This document shows, one piece after another, positions 1 to 10,323 of a DNA stretch of 64,000 nucleotides. The stretch is from Nemopilema nomurai (Eukaryota > Cnidaria > Scyphozoa > Rhizostomeae > Rhizostomatidae). The notes beneath the pieces were generated by a model. That model did no database searches and was not told the DNA's origin. It saw only the letters and a list, made by a program, of their open reading frames with translations. Position 1 is the first letter of the stretch. Every line of letters starts with the position of its first letter. The position numbers and the translations under genes are program-made. The DNA lies in contig ML133383.1 in NCBI GenBank assembly GCA_003864495.1, positions 2,377,560-2,441,559 of the forward strand. The letters run 5' to 3'.

Positions 1-482
1 TGGAAATGCCTTACGAAGGAGGGAAAATATCCATGGTCGTGATCGTGCCAAAAACCCAAGAGAAATTTATTCAAGTGGAAAAGACAATCTCATCTGCAGA
101 CATGAGCAGAATGATGGGCGAACTTTACGAATTTCCCCCCTCAACAGTAGACGTGCACATGCCGAAATTCAAATTCAATACAAAGCTGAATTTGAAAGAT
201 CTCCTTACAAAGATGGGGATGCGTGACGTATTCAGTTCCAGGGACGCTGATTTGTCCGGAATCACTGGCTACCGGGGAATGTACGTCTCGAACGCCTTGC
301 ACAAAGCGTATGTCAACGTGGACGAGAAGGGCACCGAGGCAGCAGCAACCGGAATCGGGATTGCCCTGACAAGTCTGCCGTTCCAATTCCAGGTGAACAG
401 GCCGTTTATATTCTTGATTCGCCACGTGGAGACGAACACAGTCTTGTTCATGGGGCGCGTCATGGACCCTACAGCTGAGTGA
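1..482 (+). CDS. Serpin, C-terminal part (5' end outside window)
   Basis: C-terminal 159 residues of a serpin, read in the frame starting at base 3 and open to the window edge; stop TGA at 480-482. Visible landmarks are the strand 'GGKISMVVIVPK', 'DLSGITGYRGMYVSNALHKA', and the serpin signature 'VNRPFIFLIRH' ahead of the C-terminal 'MGRVMDP'. The reactive-centre hinge 'DEKGTEAAATG' is canonical for inhibitory serpins (Gly at P15, Thr at P14, small residues P12-P9), so a working protease inhibitor that inserts its loop into sheet A is likely. Counting 14 residues from P15 puts P1 near Ser with Leu at P1', in a stretch ALTSLPF, which would suit an elastase or chymotrypsin-like target (inference). 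No intron interrupts the visible part. Closely related to the convergent serpin at 3188-4420. Confidence 0.95.
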   Translation, partial: EMPYEGGKISMVVIVPKTQEKFIQVEKTISSADMSRMMGELYEFPPSTVDVHMPKFKFNTKLNLKDLLTKMGMRDVFSSRDADLSGITGYRGMYVSNALHKAYVNVDEKGTEAAATGIGIALTSLPFQFQVNRPFIFLIRHVETNTVLFMGRVMDPTAE

Positions 483-773
483 AAGAGCAATACGTAACAC
501 AAAGGAACTGATATCACAATGTATCCACACTTTAAATGTTATTTTTCCAGTTATTATATACTGAACTATTTGAATTTCCGCCTTGTGTTTTGCTTTGAAT
601 CTGATGCCTGTTCTTAGGTGAAATGTTTATTGAGCGACTCACCAAAAATCACGAGCTGTCTATATCTTAACTGTTTTGGAAGTCTTGCCTTTAAATTCCA
701 GCTAAAGAATGACAAAATTGTAGTCACGAGGAATGAATAACAGTTTCCAAACTCGTCATTTCACTTTTATGAT

Positions 774-793
774 AATAAATTTTCTGCAATAAA
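774..793 (+). terminator. Polyadenylation signals of the first serpin
   Basis: Two AATAAA hexamers (774-779 and 788-793) lie about 290 bp after the stop codon on the same strand. They are the first canonical signals downstream and the likely 3' end of that transcript. Confidence 0.5.
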
Positions 794-2009
794 TATTTCA
801 ATGATATGATCGCCACCTAATTCTAAAATATATAAATATAATTGAAGCTAGAGTTTTTTACCGTCTAATGCCATCCCAACAAAAATTCAACAAACACATC
901 ACCGAGTAAGTTTGGGCGTTGTATTTGATTGACAGCTTTCCCTTTCAGTTGTCATTTTCCTTTGATTGGCATTTCTTCTGTGTTCCCGGTTCGCGAAAGG
1001 CTTTTGAACCGATTATTCAAGAATACATGAAAGAGCAAGGTAAAAAAGTCAGAAACCAGCTTTCCGGGTATGTTTGAAAGGGTTAAAGAAACTGTATCAG
1101 CAGTAAAGGAATAATTGTCGTCCAGGAAAATTGACGGCTCCACGGCTGGGAGCCGGAGAAAGGTTTGGCTTGCTAATGAAAAATTTGTGGAAGGTCTATT
1201 AGTAATTTTATTACAAACAAAGTGATTGGAAAAAAACTTTGTTTTGGATAGGTAATGAGGAAGGTTTGGATTATGAAAATTGCAGTCAGATGAAGGTTGG
1301 AACTTTTTCTGGACTTTGGCCAAAAAGTGCAAAAAGACGGCTAAAAAAAGAATCGATTGGAATTGCAGAAAAAATTAAGAAAAGAGGGTTTGATTGAAAA
1401 GGTCAAATTAATGAGGCCTATAATTCAATCAAGGTTTTCACCAATAAAATTGTAAGGCCTGTGGAGAATAAGGAAAGAAGCACTCCGAAGTGTAAATAGT
1501 GCGGGAATGAGTCGTATCAAAGTAAGATGTGTTTTATCAAATATTTTTGAAAAACTCACATAAGGGGGTGGATGAAAACGGCATTCCAAGAGGTATGACT
1601 ACAGCACTCTCTTAGTTTATTTAAGTGGCCATGCCCCCCTCACCAAGTTAAAAAGTTTAAAACAAGTTGGTCCACTTTTAACTAGAATTGATATATTTTG
1701 GTATAATGATATATTCTACAATAACCGGCTCTACATAACTACAGTCTTCACCACAAACGATGCCCATCTAAAAAATTCCAGCATTCTGCTCAACCAGTAT
1801 GTAAAGCCGTATACCATCCATTGCACGAAGGAAAATGCTAGTCTGCGCGCAGGATAGGAAGTATAAGTGGGGGAGTTTGATTGTGTTGAAATGAGCTTAC
1901 AAGGAGGGTATCACCCCCAAAAAATGAGGGTCTAGCCCTGACAATTTTCCAAATGTGAAGAAAGCGGCTTCTACCTAAATCATCACGCGAACGGGGTTTC
2001 TCCCAAACA

Positions 2010-2026
2010 GGGGGGGGGGGGGGGGG
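2010..2026. repeat. Poly-G tract, 17 bases
   Basis: An uninterrupted run of 17 G in otherwise AT-rich intergenic DNA, next to a shorter run of G or C on either side. Such tracts are length-unstable and can form quadruplex-like structures. The exact length may be a sequencing estimate. Confidence 0.9.
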
Positions 2027-2301
2027 TAGTAAAACCCTTTCTACTGGCCAGTTGTTTTTTGGACACCGAAACAGTGCTGCGAACATAGTGCAACTCCATT
2101 CCTCTAAGAATAAAATAACCTAGACCTGCAAATATTTCATAAAAGATCATAAGAGTTTTAAAATCTTAAAAATTGGAGAATCATCAAATTTCAGAGCTCC
2201 GATCTGGAACTTTTTCCATAACCGAAAGTTTGGAAAACTTTTAAAGTTGTCATTACAAAATTTCGATGCATTTCCTGGATCATACTTAATCAAAGCGCAA
2301 C

Positions 2302-2469
2302 ATGGAGCTTAAAGACTCGTTGCTTAGATTGATCTTTGCGCACCGAAATTCGTTCAAGTATCCGAAAATGACCGCGAACTTCTACGGGTCGCCATTTCGG
2401 GACGCCATCAATGAATCTGACCTTGAAGAAAGCGAAGAAGGCGAACAGTCAGGGCTGCCTTTGTTGTAA
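2302..2469 (+). CDS. Small ORF, 55 codons, unidentified
   Basis: ATG to TAA frame of 55 residues, beginning MELKDSLLRLIFAHRNSF and ending in an acidic Ser/Glu-rich tail. An in-frame TAA at 2287-2289 lies just upstream. Base composition is clearly less AT-rich than the flanks, with many C/G third positions, which is how real exons in this window look. There is no recognisable domain. It might be a micropeptide gene, a terminal exon of an unseen gene, or a remnant of a mobile element. Confidence 0.3.
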   Translation: MELKDSLLRLIFAHRNSFKYPKMTANFYGSPFRDAINESDLEESEEGEQSGLPLL

Positions 2470-3187
2470 AAAAGCTTGTTTGCGTATTAGAAAAGAATAG
2501 CAATTCTAGAAGTTAGGCCTCCCTCCAGCAACAATGTTTATGCAGAACTTGATTTTTGGTTAGTCTGAAAATGCATTATGGGATATCTGCGCAGCGCAAA
2601 GGAGCATTGTCAGCAATGACTCTTTAAGCATTGGGGTATTATTTAGTAGGCAGGCATCCGAAAACATTTAGGATGCATATAATGAGCAACCCCTTTTCAA
2701 GCTTCTTTAAAAATCTATTCAACATGACTATCTGCAATGTCAAAGGCACATTTTCTTTGGCCTAATCCACAGCGATATTGTCTGAGAGCCCTTATCTTTG
2801 TTTGAAAACCGGCACACTTGTGAAATAGCAAGATTTTTAACCAGTAGACAAAAAACCCTACATTTGAATAAAAAGAATTTGTGAATTTTAATGATCAAAT
2901 ATCGATTACAATTATTGATGGTTCTACACCGAAAAGAATTACAAATACATCGACAAATGCAGCTTCCACTAGTGGATTAAATATTCATAAATCCAGTTTT
3001 CTCTTAAAAGTTATTGTACATTCAGTATATAGAATATCATAAAATACAAAATGTAAGCAGCTTAAATATAACTACAGTAAAAATTGAAGATGACACAAGA
3101 TGCTAAAATAAGCAGTACATATCAATAGGTCAATCGATAATATAGAGAATAACAGCGAGGCATGTTAATCAGAAAAAGGTACATTTC
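2470..3187. other. Intergenic DNA between convergent serpins
   Basis: AT-rich stretch without long frames or recognised motifs. It should contain the 3' UTR of the minus-strand serpin. No canonical AATAAA on the minus strand was seen close to its stop; an ATTAAA variant lies near 2886-2891. Confidence 0.4.
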
Positions 3188-4420
3188 TTAGGCCAGGGGG
3201 TCCATAACGCACCCCATAAATAAAATGGTGTTCGTTGGTTTATGGCGAATCAGGAAAATGAACGGCTTGTCCACGCGCAACGGGCGCTCCGATTTGGGCT
3301 GCCCCCCAAAATCGGGGGCAGACCCCGCTCTAGCTCCATCCTCGTTGACATCAATAACAGCTCTATGAATGGCATCCGAGACGAACAGCCCCCTGTAGCC
3401 TGTTATACCGGACAGATCCGCGGACTGTTGGCTGAAAATATCCTTTATCCCCATCATGTTTTTAAGACTTGACTTCAAATCTAACTGGTGTGAAATTCTG
3501 AATCTTGGCAGGTAGATGTCGTTATACGAGGCTGGATTAAGATGGAGTTCCTGAAACATCTCGTCTATGTCAGCGAATGTGAGGTTCTTCTGAATTCTTC
3601 GGAATGTCAGGCTCGTCTTTGGCACAACAACAACCATAGACATTTCTCCCACGATTGGAATATCCAAAAGATCGTATGGAGGTGTTACAAACGTTTGGTA
3701 GGCACGAAAAACTCCTTCTTGGTGCATCATGGGAACTTTCACTTTCTGGTACCCATCTCCTACATATTTGGTGAAATCTTGCATGGTTGTTTGCTTTTTA
3801 TCAAAACCATACTCCCATAAGCTTTTGAAATACACAGCGTTGGTCAGAAAAAGCCTTGAACGTAAATCAACGTTTTCTTGGGTGAGAAGTTCTCTGATTT
3901 TTTGGTTGGTCTTCTCCGCCACCCATTCGTTCATCTCTTTTCTCGATTTTTCAGCATGTTTAATAAAGTTCAGTTCCTCAAGGTCAGCATCAAAGCTCTT
4001 CGCCAGCCTGTTTACGTAATCATTGCAACGGACTGTACAAAAATATTCTTGAACCCAAAGCTTGTTGGCAAAACAAAGAGTGTTGTTTGGTCGAAGTGGG
4101 GCGAAAACGTTGGAAAGCAGGCGTTCTATTCCTTCATCGCCATGTTTGGATCCATAGCCTTCGATGAATTTTTGCCATCTCAAAGCTTTCTCAATTTGCC
4201 TTTCTGTAGTCGATTTAGCTCCAGCCTTCAGCATTCCAAGAGCAATGTAGATACCAAGGGGCGAGAAAAACAGGTTCTGGGACTCATTATGAACGGTAGC
4301 AAGCTTGCAGTAAAAATCTACAGCAAAGTCATTGACGTAGAATGATCGCTCCGAGTTCTGAGATGAAACCAATAGCACCGGTAAGGCCAGCACGCAGAAG
4401 ACAGCAAATGTTGTAGCCAT
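3188..4420 (-). CDS. Secreted serpin with non-canonical hinge, single exon
   Basis: Complete 410-residue serpin. The frame stays open upstream to 4495, but the first ATG is at 4418-4420; the earlier in-frame start is a GTG and lies at or before the expected transcription start. Residues 1-20 (MATTFAVFCVLALPVLLVSS) are a signal peptide, so the product is secreted. Serpin landmarks in order: 'NLFFSPLGIYIALGML' near residue 47, 'LFLTNAVYFKSLWEYGF' in strand 3A, 'DLSGITGYRGLFVSDAIHRA', then the signature 'RVDKPFIFLIRH' and C-terminal 'MGCVMDPLA'. Three N-glycosylation sequons are visible (NES, NNT, NLT). The hinge reads NEDGARAGSAPD, with Ala at P14, Arg at P13, Gly at P11 and Pro at P8, where inhibitory serpins have Thr, Glu, Ala and Thr. 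Loop insertion may be impaired. P1-P1' by counting is Lys376-Ser377, a trypsin-like site. Intronless, as is the visible part of its paralogue. Confidence 0.95.
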   Translation of the reverse strand: MATTFAVFCVLALPVLLVSSQNSERSFYVNDFAVDFYCKLATVHNESQNLFFSPLGIYIALGMLKAGAKSTTERQIEKALRWQKFIEGYGSKHGDEGIERLLSNVFAPLRPNNTLCFANKLWVQEYFCTVRCNDYVNRLAKSFDADLEELNFIKHAEKSRKEMNEWVAEKTNQKIRELLTQENVDLRSRLFLTNAVYFKSLWEYGFDKKQTTMQDFTKYVGDGYQKVKVPMMHQEGVFRAYQTFVTPPYDLLDIPIVGEMSMVVVVPKTSLTFRRIQKNLTFADIDEMFQELHLNPASYNDIYLPRFRISHQLDLKSSLKNMMGIKDIFSQQSADLSGITGYRGLFVSDAIHRAVIDVNEDGARAGSAPDFGGQPKSERPLRVDKPFIFLIRHKPTNTILFMGCVMDPLA

Positions 4421-4510
4421 ATTCGTATCTACCAATTCCGACCTTCCCTTGAACGCTCCTTGTTCAAGTGAAGTTTTCTTCTTTCTTGCAGTCACACCGA
4501 GCCTTAACAG

Positions 4511-4518
4511 CTTTTATA
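4511..4518 (-). promoter_or_regulatory. TATA box of the minus-strand serpin
   Basis: Perfect TATAAAAG on the minus strand, about 90 bp upstream of the ATG at 4420. A start site 25-30 bp downstream would fall near 4481-4487, which excludes the GTG at 4495 as a start codon and supports the ATG. Confidence 0.6.
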
Positions 4519-6324
4519 AAATAAAAAACAGTTATTCCGGACAGGAACCTTCAGGAGTCTTGAATGTTCATTGGCAGGATTTCCGAGCAACACAATCACA
4601 AATGACGCCTACATATCCATAGCTACACCTTTTTCCCCCATGAGCACACCTCATTGAGCCGCGTCCGGTTTTAGAAAAAGCGGTTCCGAAATGTTCGGTC
4701 TTAAGCATAGTTTGCCTCTAGGACAGATTTTGCCAAAAGCAAGGGGATGGCATTACCGGGTCTCCAACAAAAAGCCAGAACAAAAACATTGCTGTATCTT
4801 GGTGGTTAAAACGAGCGAGATTGAGAACACGAAATTTCAGTCAACCGGATTCCAAACCAGTAAGGCTTTATCGGACTCCTCGCAATATTAGAAAGTTGTA
4901 ATAAGAAATAAGTATTCAACCAACAACATAAATGTTCGTAAAATTTGTTTTGATGCGAAAAGAAATAAATTCTACATTCAAAAAGATTTCTGCTTTTGGA
5001 AATATCTCAAGGTACACATTTTGAAAAATCAAAGGTCGCCCATGACTTGCGAAAGTTCTTTCAATAGATCAATGAACCTTTAGGACAAAGACTCCTGTAT
5101 TTTCGCAAAAAATGACATAAACAGGCCTTGCAGCTCTTTTAGTTAGCATAACATTTCTTTGATGGGCCTCAATAAATGCCTTGCTAGAAATTCTATAATA
5201 TAAACCATCTAGGAATTCTGGAACAGTGTGCGTTACTGAGGTGATAAAAAGATAGCTTAAATTGTGGCAAAAGTGGATCCACCCTAAGCCATGACCAAAT
5301 GCACGTAAATAGTTACAATAGCTATTTCTGATCTTTCTTCCTATTATAAGGAAGCCCACAGTTTATCCTTAATGTTGTTTCAGTATGGTTACTTCTTTCC
5401 AATAAAAAAGATACGAATAGTGAGACAATTAGGTGGTTATTGCGGAGAACAGATGCCTACGCTGCTTGGGGAGCAGAGCATACATCGCATGGAATGGTCT
5501 GTTATAAACATTAATTAAGAAATTTATCATTGGTAGATATGAATCGGTTTCTCATAACATTTTAGTATTTGGAAAAAAGGTTTCGGTACTTCAAAAGGCC
5601 TTGAAGGATGTAAACAAAATGAATAGCAAACGAGAAGTCAAAAAGTCCCTTGGGGGAAAGACTGTAAGAAATTACAGGAAAGTAATCTCGAGAGAGACAA
5701 TAAAAGAAACCGAATTAGGGAAGTTGTAAAATGAACAGCTTTGAATAAGGATAATATATGCGAGGAAGGTGTTAAAAAGACTTCACCCGAGGTATTCTCT
5801 TGAAGAAAACAAACTACGGAGACGAACAATTATGGTGCTAGACTGAGGGGAGGAGGACAGATTGTTAGAAATGATGAGAAGACGTTCTCAGGAGAATCGT
5901 AAAAAAAGACATCGAAATCCGGAAACTGAATAGCAAATATTAGGCACGGAATAAATCAGGGGAAAATTGTAAAAAAGGGTTCCCAGGAGAATTTACAGAA
6001 AACAACATTTATTAATTTACTAATCGCGCACAGGGATTTAAATTGATATTGCTGACTTTTTAAGGAATATTAAGGAATCATTTTTGTATGTGCTGTTAGA
6101 AAAAAAATATGTGAACCATATTAATTTCCAAAAGTTAACCAATGGAAAATTGCAAGAATTTTGTTTAAAAAAGTAAACAGAAACGTTTTCTCCAGAAACA
6201 GTGATGTATTGAGGCAATACAATGGAATGAAATGTTGTTTCTTGACACATGAATTATGACCAATCTTAACTATAGTCTAATACAGGCATAGAAACATTAT
6301 ACTGATTTGTTGACCTTTAGAAAG
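4519..6324. other. Intergenic DNA, no recognised gene
   Basis: Upstream flank of the second serpin. The longest frame (5069-5359, minus) begins at a GTG and shows no motif. Between 5640 and 6000 there is loosely repetitive purine-rich sequence with the recurring phrase 'aattgtaaaaaa', probably simple-sequence decay. Confidence 0.4.
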
Positions 6325-6382
6325 ACAGTACAATACAAGAACAGTACAATACAAGAACAATACAACACAAGAACAATACAAG
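6325..6382. repeat. 16-bp tandem repeat, about 3.6 copies
   Basis: Unit 'acagtacaatacaaga' repeated at 6325, 6341 and 6357 (the third copy with three substitutions), then a partial copy. Confidence 0.9.
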
Positions 6383-6514
6383 TTTTGCAACTAATCAATC
6401 ATTACTTGCATTTTCATTTAAAATACAAAATTTACTAGGAATAAATAAAATATTTACATCGTTCCAAAGGAGTCGCTAGCAGTAGCTCTTTTTTGTGATT
6501 TTTTGCTTCATTCT

Positions 6515-6532
6515 TCAGATTGATGCTGATGT
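6515..6532 (-). CDS. MZT1: MZT1 probable terminal exon 3
   Basis: A T-rich tract and TTGTTGCAG acceptor (AG at 6534-6533) precede ACA TCA GCA TCA ATC TGA, adding TSASI and a stop. Vertebrate MZT1 also ends a few residues after the core with small polar residues, so this is plausible, but a five-codon exon could match by chance. No canonical minus-strand AATAAA was seen just beyond it. Confidence 0.45.
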   Translation of the reverse strand, partial: TSASI

Positions 6533-9296
6533 CTGCAACAATCAATCAATCAATAAACAAACAATCAATTTGACAAAGACAAAAACAAACAAAATGGCAT
6601 GGGGAGGCATACTATAAACAACTAAAAGCCAGATAAAACGAAAAATTACATTAAACCTAGGCTCTAACCCTGCTGGACAGTAGCGTTCTAGTTTGATAGG
6701 GGTGTTACTTGAGAACCTAATAGCTTATGAAACAAATTGTACCAGCCAAATCTAATTAACACAGTTTTAAATAAAACAGACCATTACTAACATGTGTTCA
6801 TTATTCCCCTCAGTTTGTATGCCATCATCAAATAATTTTAAGAAGTCTTGCTAAATTGACAGAAAATCATGCTATCTACTTTCAAATTCCAATTGAAGTC
6901 TGGTTCTAACACATCACTGTATAATGATACTTGGTTTACAATAAATTTGCCACAAAACCACAGATAGTTTTGGTAGCACTTAAAGATTACTTTAAATTAA
7001 ATTTCACAATTCTTCTAACACATCTGTTGTTCTGCTATATCGAAACATATTTCCCTGCACAGTTTGTAAAGGAAAACCAAAAAGAGAAGTGAGTTTGTCA
7101 AAAAAATCAACTCCAAAGCCTTTTCCTTCTTAGTGATTGCTCTAGCATTTATACTGTTTCAACCAGCACATAGCATCTAGTTAATTATAGAATATTGATG
7201 CTCAATCTTGAAAAATGTCCTTCTACATGTGATCCCCATTTTAGACTTGGATATTAAATGTTTTCCTTGCACATGGGTGATTGGAAGACATTTCACAGAA
7301 AAACGTTTGTGAGAGTAAAGGCAATTACATATTTTGAATATTGAAACAAAGAGGGAAATACCCTATAATACCTGTATTGCTGCACTCTCCCTACGAAGCT
7401 CCTTGATAACCAAAGCTAATGCTTCAGGATTGACTCCAGCTTCAATCAGTTTTACACATATTGATAGGCTTTCTGAGTCTAAACCAGTGTTCAATAGATT
7501 TGACATTTCCATGAGGGCTGAAAACGAAAATTTTATTCATTTCAGCAGTGATAGCATTAGAAGACAAAGTGATAGTGCTAGAGTGATTTAGCATTTATTA
7601 AACCAGTGAAGACATAGTAACCCTGCAAGAAATTGTTATATTATGGACTTTGCTATACCTGGGCACAGAGAAGGTCAATTGAAAGAGAGAAAGAAAATAG
7701 AAAACAATTATGGGTTGTGATAAAGGTCAAGGTTATTCCAAAAGTTCTGGGCCCCTTCATTTTGTGGTAAGGTGACCAGTCCTTTTTTATAATTGATGCT
7801 TGTATATTAATGGGAAAGAAGGGTGCTTCTTATACATGGCAAGAGCATTTTGATGTGAAATTAAGGGTGCCTCGTTACAAAAATACATCTCATACAAGAA
7901 GAAATATGGTAATTAGATTTCTAGCTTCAACATCTACAAGGATGACCAAGTAAACTGTATTGACAAGTAGCACAGAACTTCCTCAAAAATATGAGATCAA
8001 TGTTAAAACAACTTCCAGATAAGAACAAAAATAACCTTAAGCATAATCTCTAAAGCTGTTTGTAGGCTATTTCTTGAGTCATATATTATTTCTATGGATT
8101 GAACCAATAACAAAAACTGGATTATCACTTTTGACCACTCAGCTTCTGCTTAAAGACAAAAACTGATGATGACAATCTGTTATCCATATAAGGAGTCGCT
8201 GTCTGTCACATGTATTAAAGGGTTAGCAGAACATGTTCAAAATTATTCCCATGTGCAAGCCACATGGCTAAGGGATTTGAGCAACTGCTTGTTATACACG
8301 CTTTTTATAAGGAACCACTTTATAAGGAACCTACATGTAGAAGGCCGAAATATTTAAAGAACTTATAATACTACTAAAATAGAAATCACTAAGGAATTTT
8401 TTTTATTTGAAAAATTGTTATAACTGCAAGTATCAAGAACTAAAAAGCCGGTTCCATTCATTTGCAGCCAATACTTGCATAGATTGTTTGATATTCATGT
8501 GTCAAGTGCTTCATTGAGTAGTTTCCACATATGCTGTCTCGGTCCTCTCTCTGTCTCGGTTAACTCTGAATTAAATTCATTATAATTTGGAGATGGTCTA
8601 TGAGAATTTGTTTTTTTTTTATGATGTTGAAAAAATTATTCTTACCACCACATACCACTGTTTTGTGACAGATATTTATTTAGTTGTATTTGATAATGTT
8701 TGACTTTTGCTTATTATTATGCAGGCTTGGCAGTCTATTTTCTGAACAATGATCTCTCGATACTCCAATACCTATACATTTAATCAATCTTATAAAACGT
8801 TTATGGCCCCTAGAATCGGGCAATTCATTCCAGTTGGTTGCAATCATACTTGCACCATACCACTAGCAAACATAAACTTAATTAAACTTAAATGTACACA
8901 CCCCAGTTGTGAGTTGTCTGCCGGGGCTGACTACAAAGAGCATTTTTTCAGTATTATAGGCTACCTTTTTGCCTCTTGCAAGTAATTGATGGTACCTAAA
9001 CGTACAATGGTAATAATAATCAACTTCGCTGCAGAGTATCGAGTACGTTAAACATAAATTGAGTACGACATGAGAGGATAATTTGTTAGGCCTGCGCGCG
9101 CGAGAAGGGGCCGGCCCGGGGCAATAACATCCGGCATACATTTAGCAGAATTAAACCATAAGATTTTGCATCTTCTTACAATAAAACATATCGAGTAAAT
9201 GAGCTTGCACAGAAGATAAACTTTAAATAGTCTGCTCTTACTGTCAAGTGTTTCTCTTGCCGCAGCAACTTTTTCTCTTTCCTCCCTGGACGCCAT
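6515..9296 (-). CDS. MZT1: Mitotic-spindle organizing protein 1 (MOZART1)
   Basis: Spliced minus-strand gene. Exon 1 (9296-9242) gives [18 protein letters not shown] plus one base; exon 2 (7517-7372) gives 49 residues beginning [18 protein letters not shown] and continuing through '[24 protein letters not shown]'. This matches the conserved MZT1 core (pattern: ARETxDxLxEISxxLNTGLD, then GxNPEALxxxIKELR). Splice phases agree exactly. The product is 72 residues with the probable exon 3, against about 82 in vertebrates. MZT1 binds the N-termini of gamma-tubulin complex proteins and helps recruit and activate the gamma-tubulin ring complex at centrosomes and spindle poles. The start has a good Kozak context (AAAATGGCG). 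Introns are about 1.72 kb and 0.84 kb. If the exon 2 donor is not used, the frame reads on for Val-Leu and stops at 7363-7365, giving 69 residues. Confidence 0.92.
6533..7371 (-). other. MZT1 intron 2 (if exon 3 is real)
   Basis: AT-rich and without recognisable features, except a CAAT/AATC simple-repeat patch at 6540-6570 just before the proposed acceptor. Confidence 0.4.
7372..7517 (-). CDS. MZT1: MZT1 coding exon 2
   Basis: Acceptor TTTTCAG at 7518-7524, donor CAG|GTATTA at 7372/7371. The 146 bp plus the single base from exon 1 make 49 whole codons, ending in phase 0. The similarity to the family is strongest here. Confidence 0.93.
7518..9241 (-). other. MZT1 intron 1
   Basis: 1.72 kb, GT/AG bounded. 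The only distinctive content is a GC-rich patch at about 9087-9135 containing a CGCGCG run and GGCCGGCCCGGGG, adjacent to exon 1; it may be part of a CpG-rich promoter-proximal region. No independent gene is evident. Confidence 0.6.
9242..9296 (-). CDS. MZT1: MZT1 coding exon 1
   Basis: ATG at 9294-9296. Eighteen codons plus one base, then donor GTAAGA (GT at 9241-9240). Phase 1. A short CpG-rich stretch follows in the intron. Confidence 0.9.
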
Positions 9297-10146
9297 TTTA
9301 GTTCTACGTTAAAAGGGTCTGGAGCGAGTTCCACGAATTCACAAGGAAACAATCGATCAAGCGGTGCTAAGAAATTTTGCAGAGGAAGTCCCAGGGGCCA
9401 AGAGATGGAGGTCCCCCTCGTTCGAAAAACAATAGTTCCTAAGAGATGTTCATAAAAGGCTAGCAAAACAGCAGCCCTCAAGGTAGAATAATACAAAGAA
9501 ACTGTTCACTTGCACGCGTTTTGGGAATCAGAAATCAATGAATATCTGTGTTCCAAAGTGACAGAAGCGTGCAAGCATGGTATACATGCCATATAAATAC
9601 CTTCGTCAACCTGACGTTCGTCCTTTGCCCCTCGTGCTCTGACAGTGAAAGCACCTCCGTTCCAAGCCGAGCAAGAAAGCTTCGGCCTAAGGTACGTGAA
9701 TGCCACACAAGTGTAAATCTTTTTTTAAGGGAGAATCTTTCAAAACATTTGAAAACAACAATCTTTCTTTCCAAAATTTACAATTACCACCTAGCTTCTC
9801 AAAATTTAAGTTAAATTCGAAGTTAGAGCTGAACTTTCATTGTTTACAATAAAACTACCGAAGATGCAACAGTAAGAGTTTTCTAATTTCTTTCAATATT
9901 TCAAACAAACTATTTGTATACATTAATAACAACGAAAGGATTTTAGTGACCTAGCAACCAGACTATTATTTCTTAGTGTGTTATTGCAAGAATACCTGAT
10001 TTCAGTTGATGTTTTGAATTGAACAACATTTAAATAAATAGCCTACAATTTCCAACACCTTAAATCCAGGTTTTCTTCATAAATCCAAGAATGCTTGTCG
10101 ACCTTTTTTCATTCAACTCATGGTAGTTTTTATAAACCAAAAAATA
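9297..10146. other. MZT1 upstream region, with exon-like GC-richer block
   Basis: Contains the MZT1 5' UTR and promoter. The block 9596-9690 is less AT-rich. It is open in several frames and is bounded by splice-like signals on both strands: a GTACGTGA donor on plus at about 9691, or on minus an acceptor CCTTAG and a donor GAAG|GTATTT. It may be an untranslated or first exon of a divergent gene. I cannot identify a product. Confidence 0.3.
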
Positions 10147-10323
10147 TCATAATCCATTAATTGAAATATTATATTCTGTTACAGGTTTTGGACGGATTAC
10201 GCCTTTTGTTCTGATCAAATCTTCATTTTCAAGACAGTATAGTATGTAAGTACCAAGTTTCTTGAATTTTTCATCTTTTTCAACATTTTGTTTATTCATA
10301 ATATTGGCTGGCTGACATGGCAT
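10147..10323 (-). CDS. Coding-like segment, 58 codons, unidentified
   Basis: ATG at 10321-10323 to TGA. Translation begins MPCQPANIMNKQNVEKDEKF and continues through 'KKLGTYILYCLENEDLIRTK', ending in NISINGL. The composition (alternating hydrophobic and charged residues, few low-complexity codons) looks like real protein. A CAG acceptor-like site lies inside the first codons, so it could be a terminal exon joined to coding-like segments at higher coordinates. No family recognised. Confidence 0.35.
   Translation of the reverse strand: MPCQPANIMNKQNVEKDEKFKKLGTYILYCLENEDLIRTKGVIRPKPVTEYNISINGL

Larger units (their letters stand above)
483..2301. other. 3' UTR and intergenic DNA, no recognised gene
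   Basis: After the serpin 3' UTR the stretch is AT-rich with stops in all frames at short intervals. A 126-codon minus-strand frame at 952-1332 has no recognisable motif. It could be chance or a decayed element. Between 1610 and 1830 nothing was recognised. Confidence 0.4.

Noticed and set aside
141..530. Minus-strand frames opposite the first serpin
   Set aside because: Shadows of the real plus-strand coding sequence.
4421..4495. 25-residue N-terminal extension of the second serpin
   Set aside because: It would need a GTG start, lies at or upstream of the start site predicted from the TATA box, and would place a charged segment ahead of a good signal peptide.
5069..5359. 96-codon minus-strand frame as a gene
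   Set aside because: Starts at GTG, no motif, AT-rich composition like its surroundings, no splice context.
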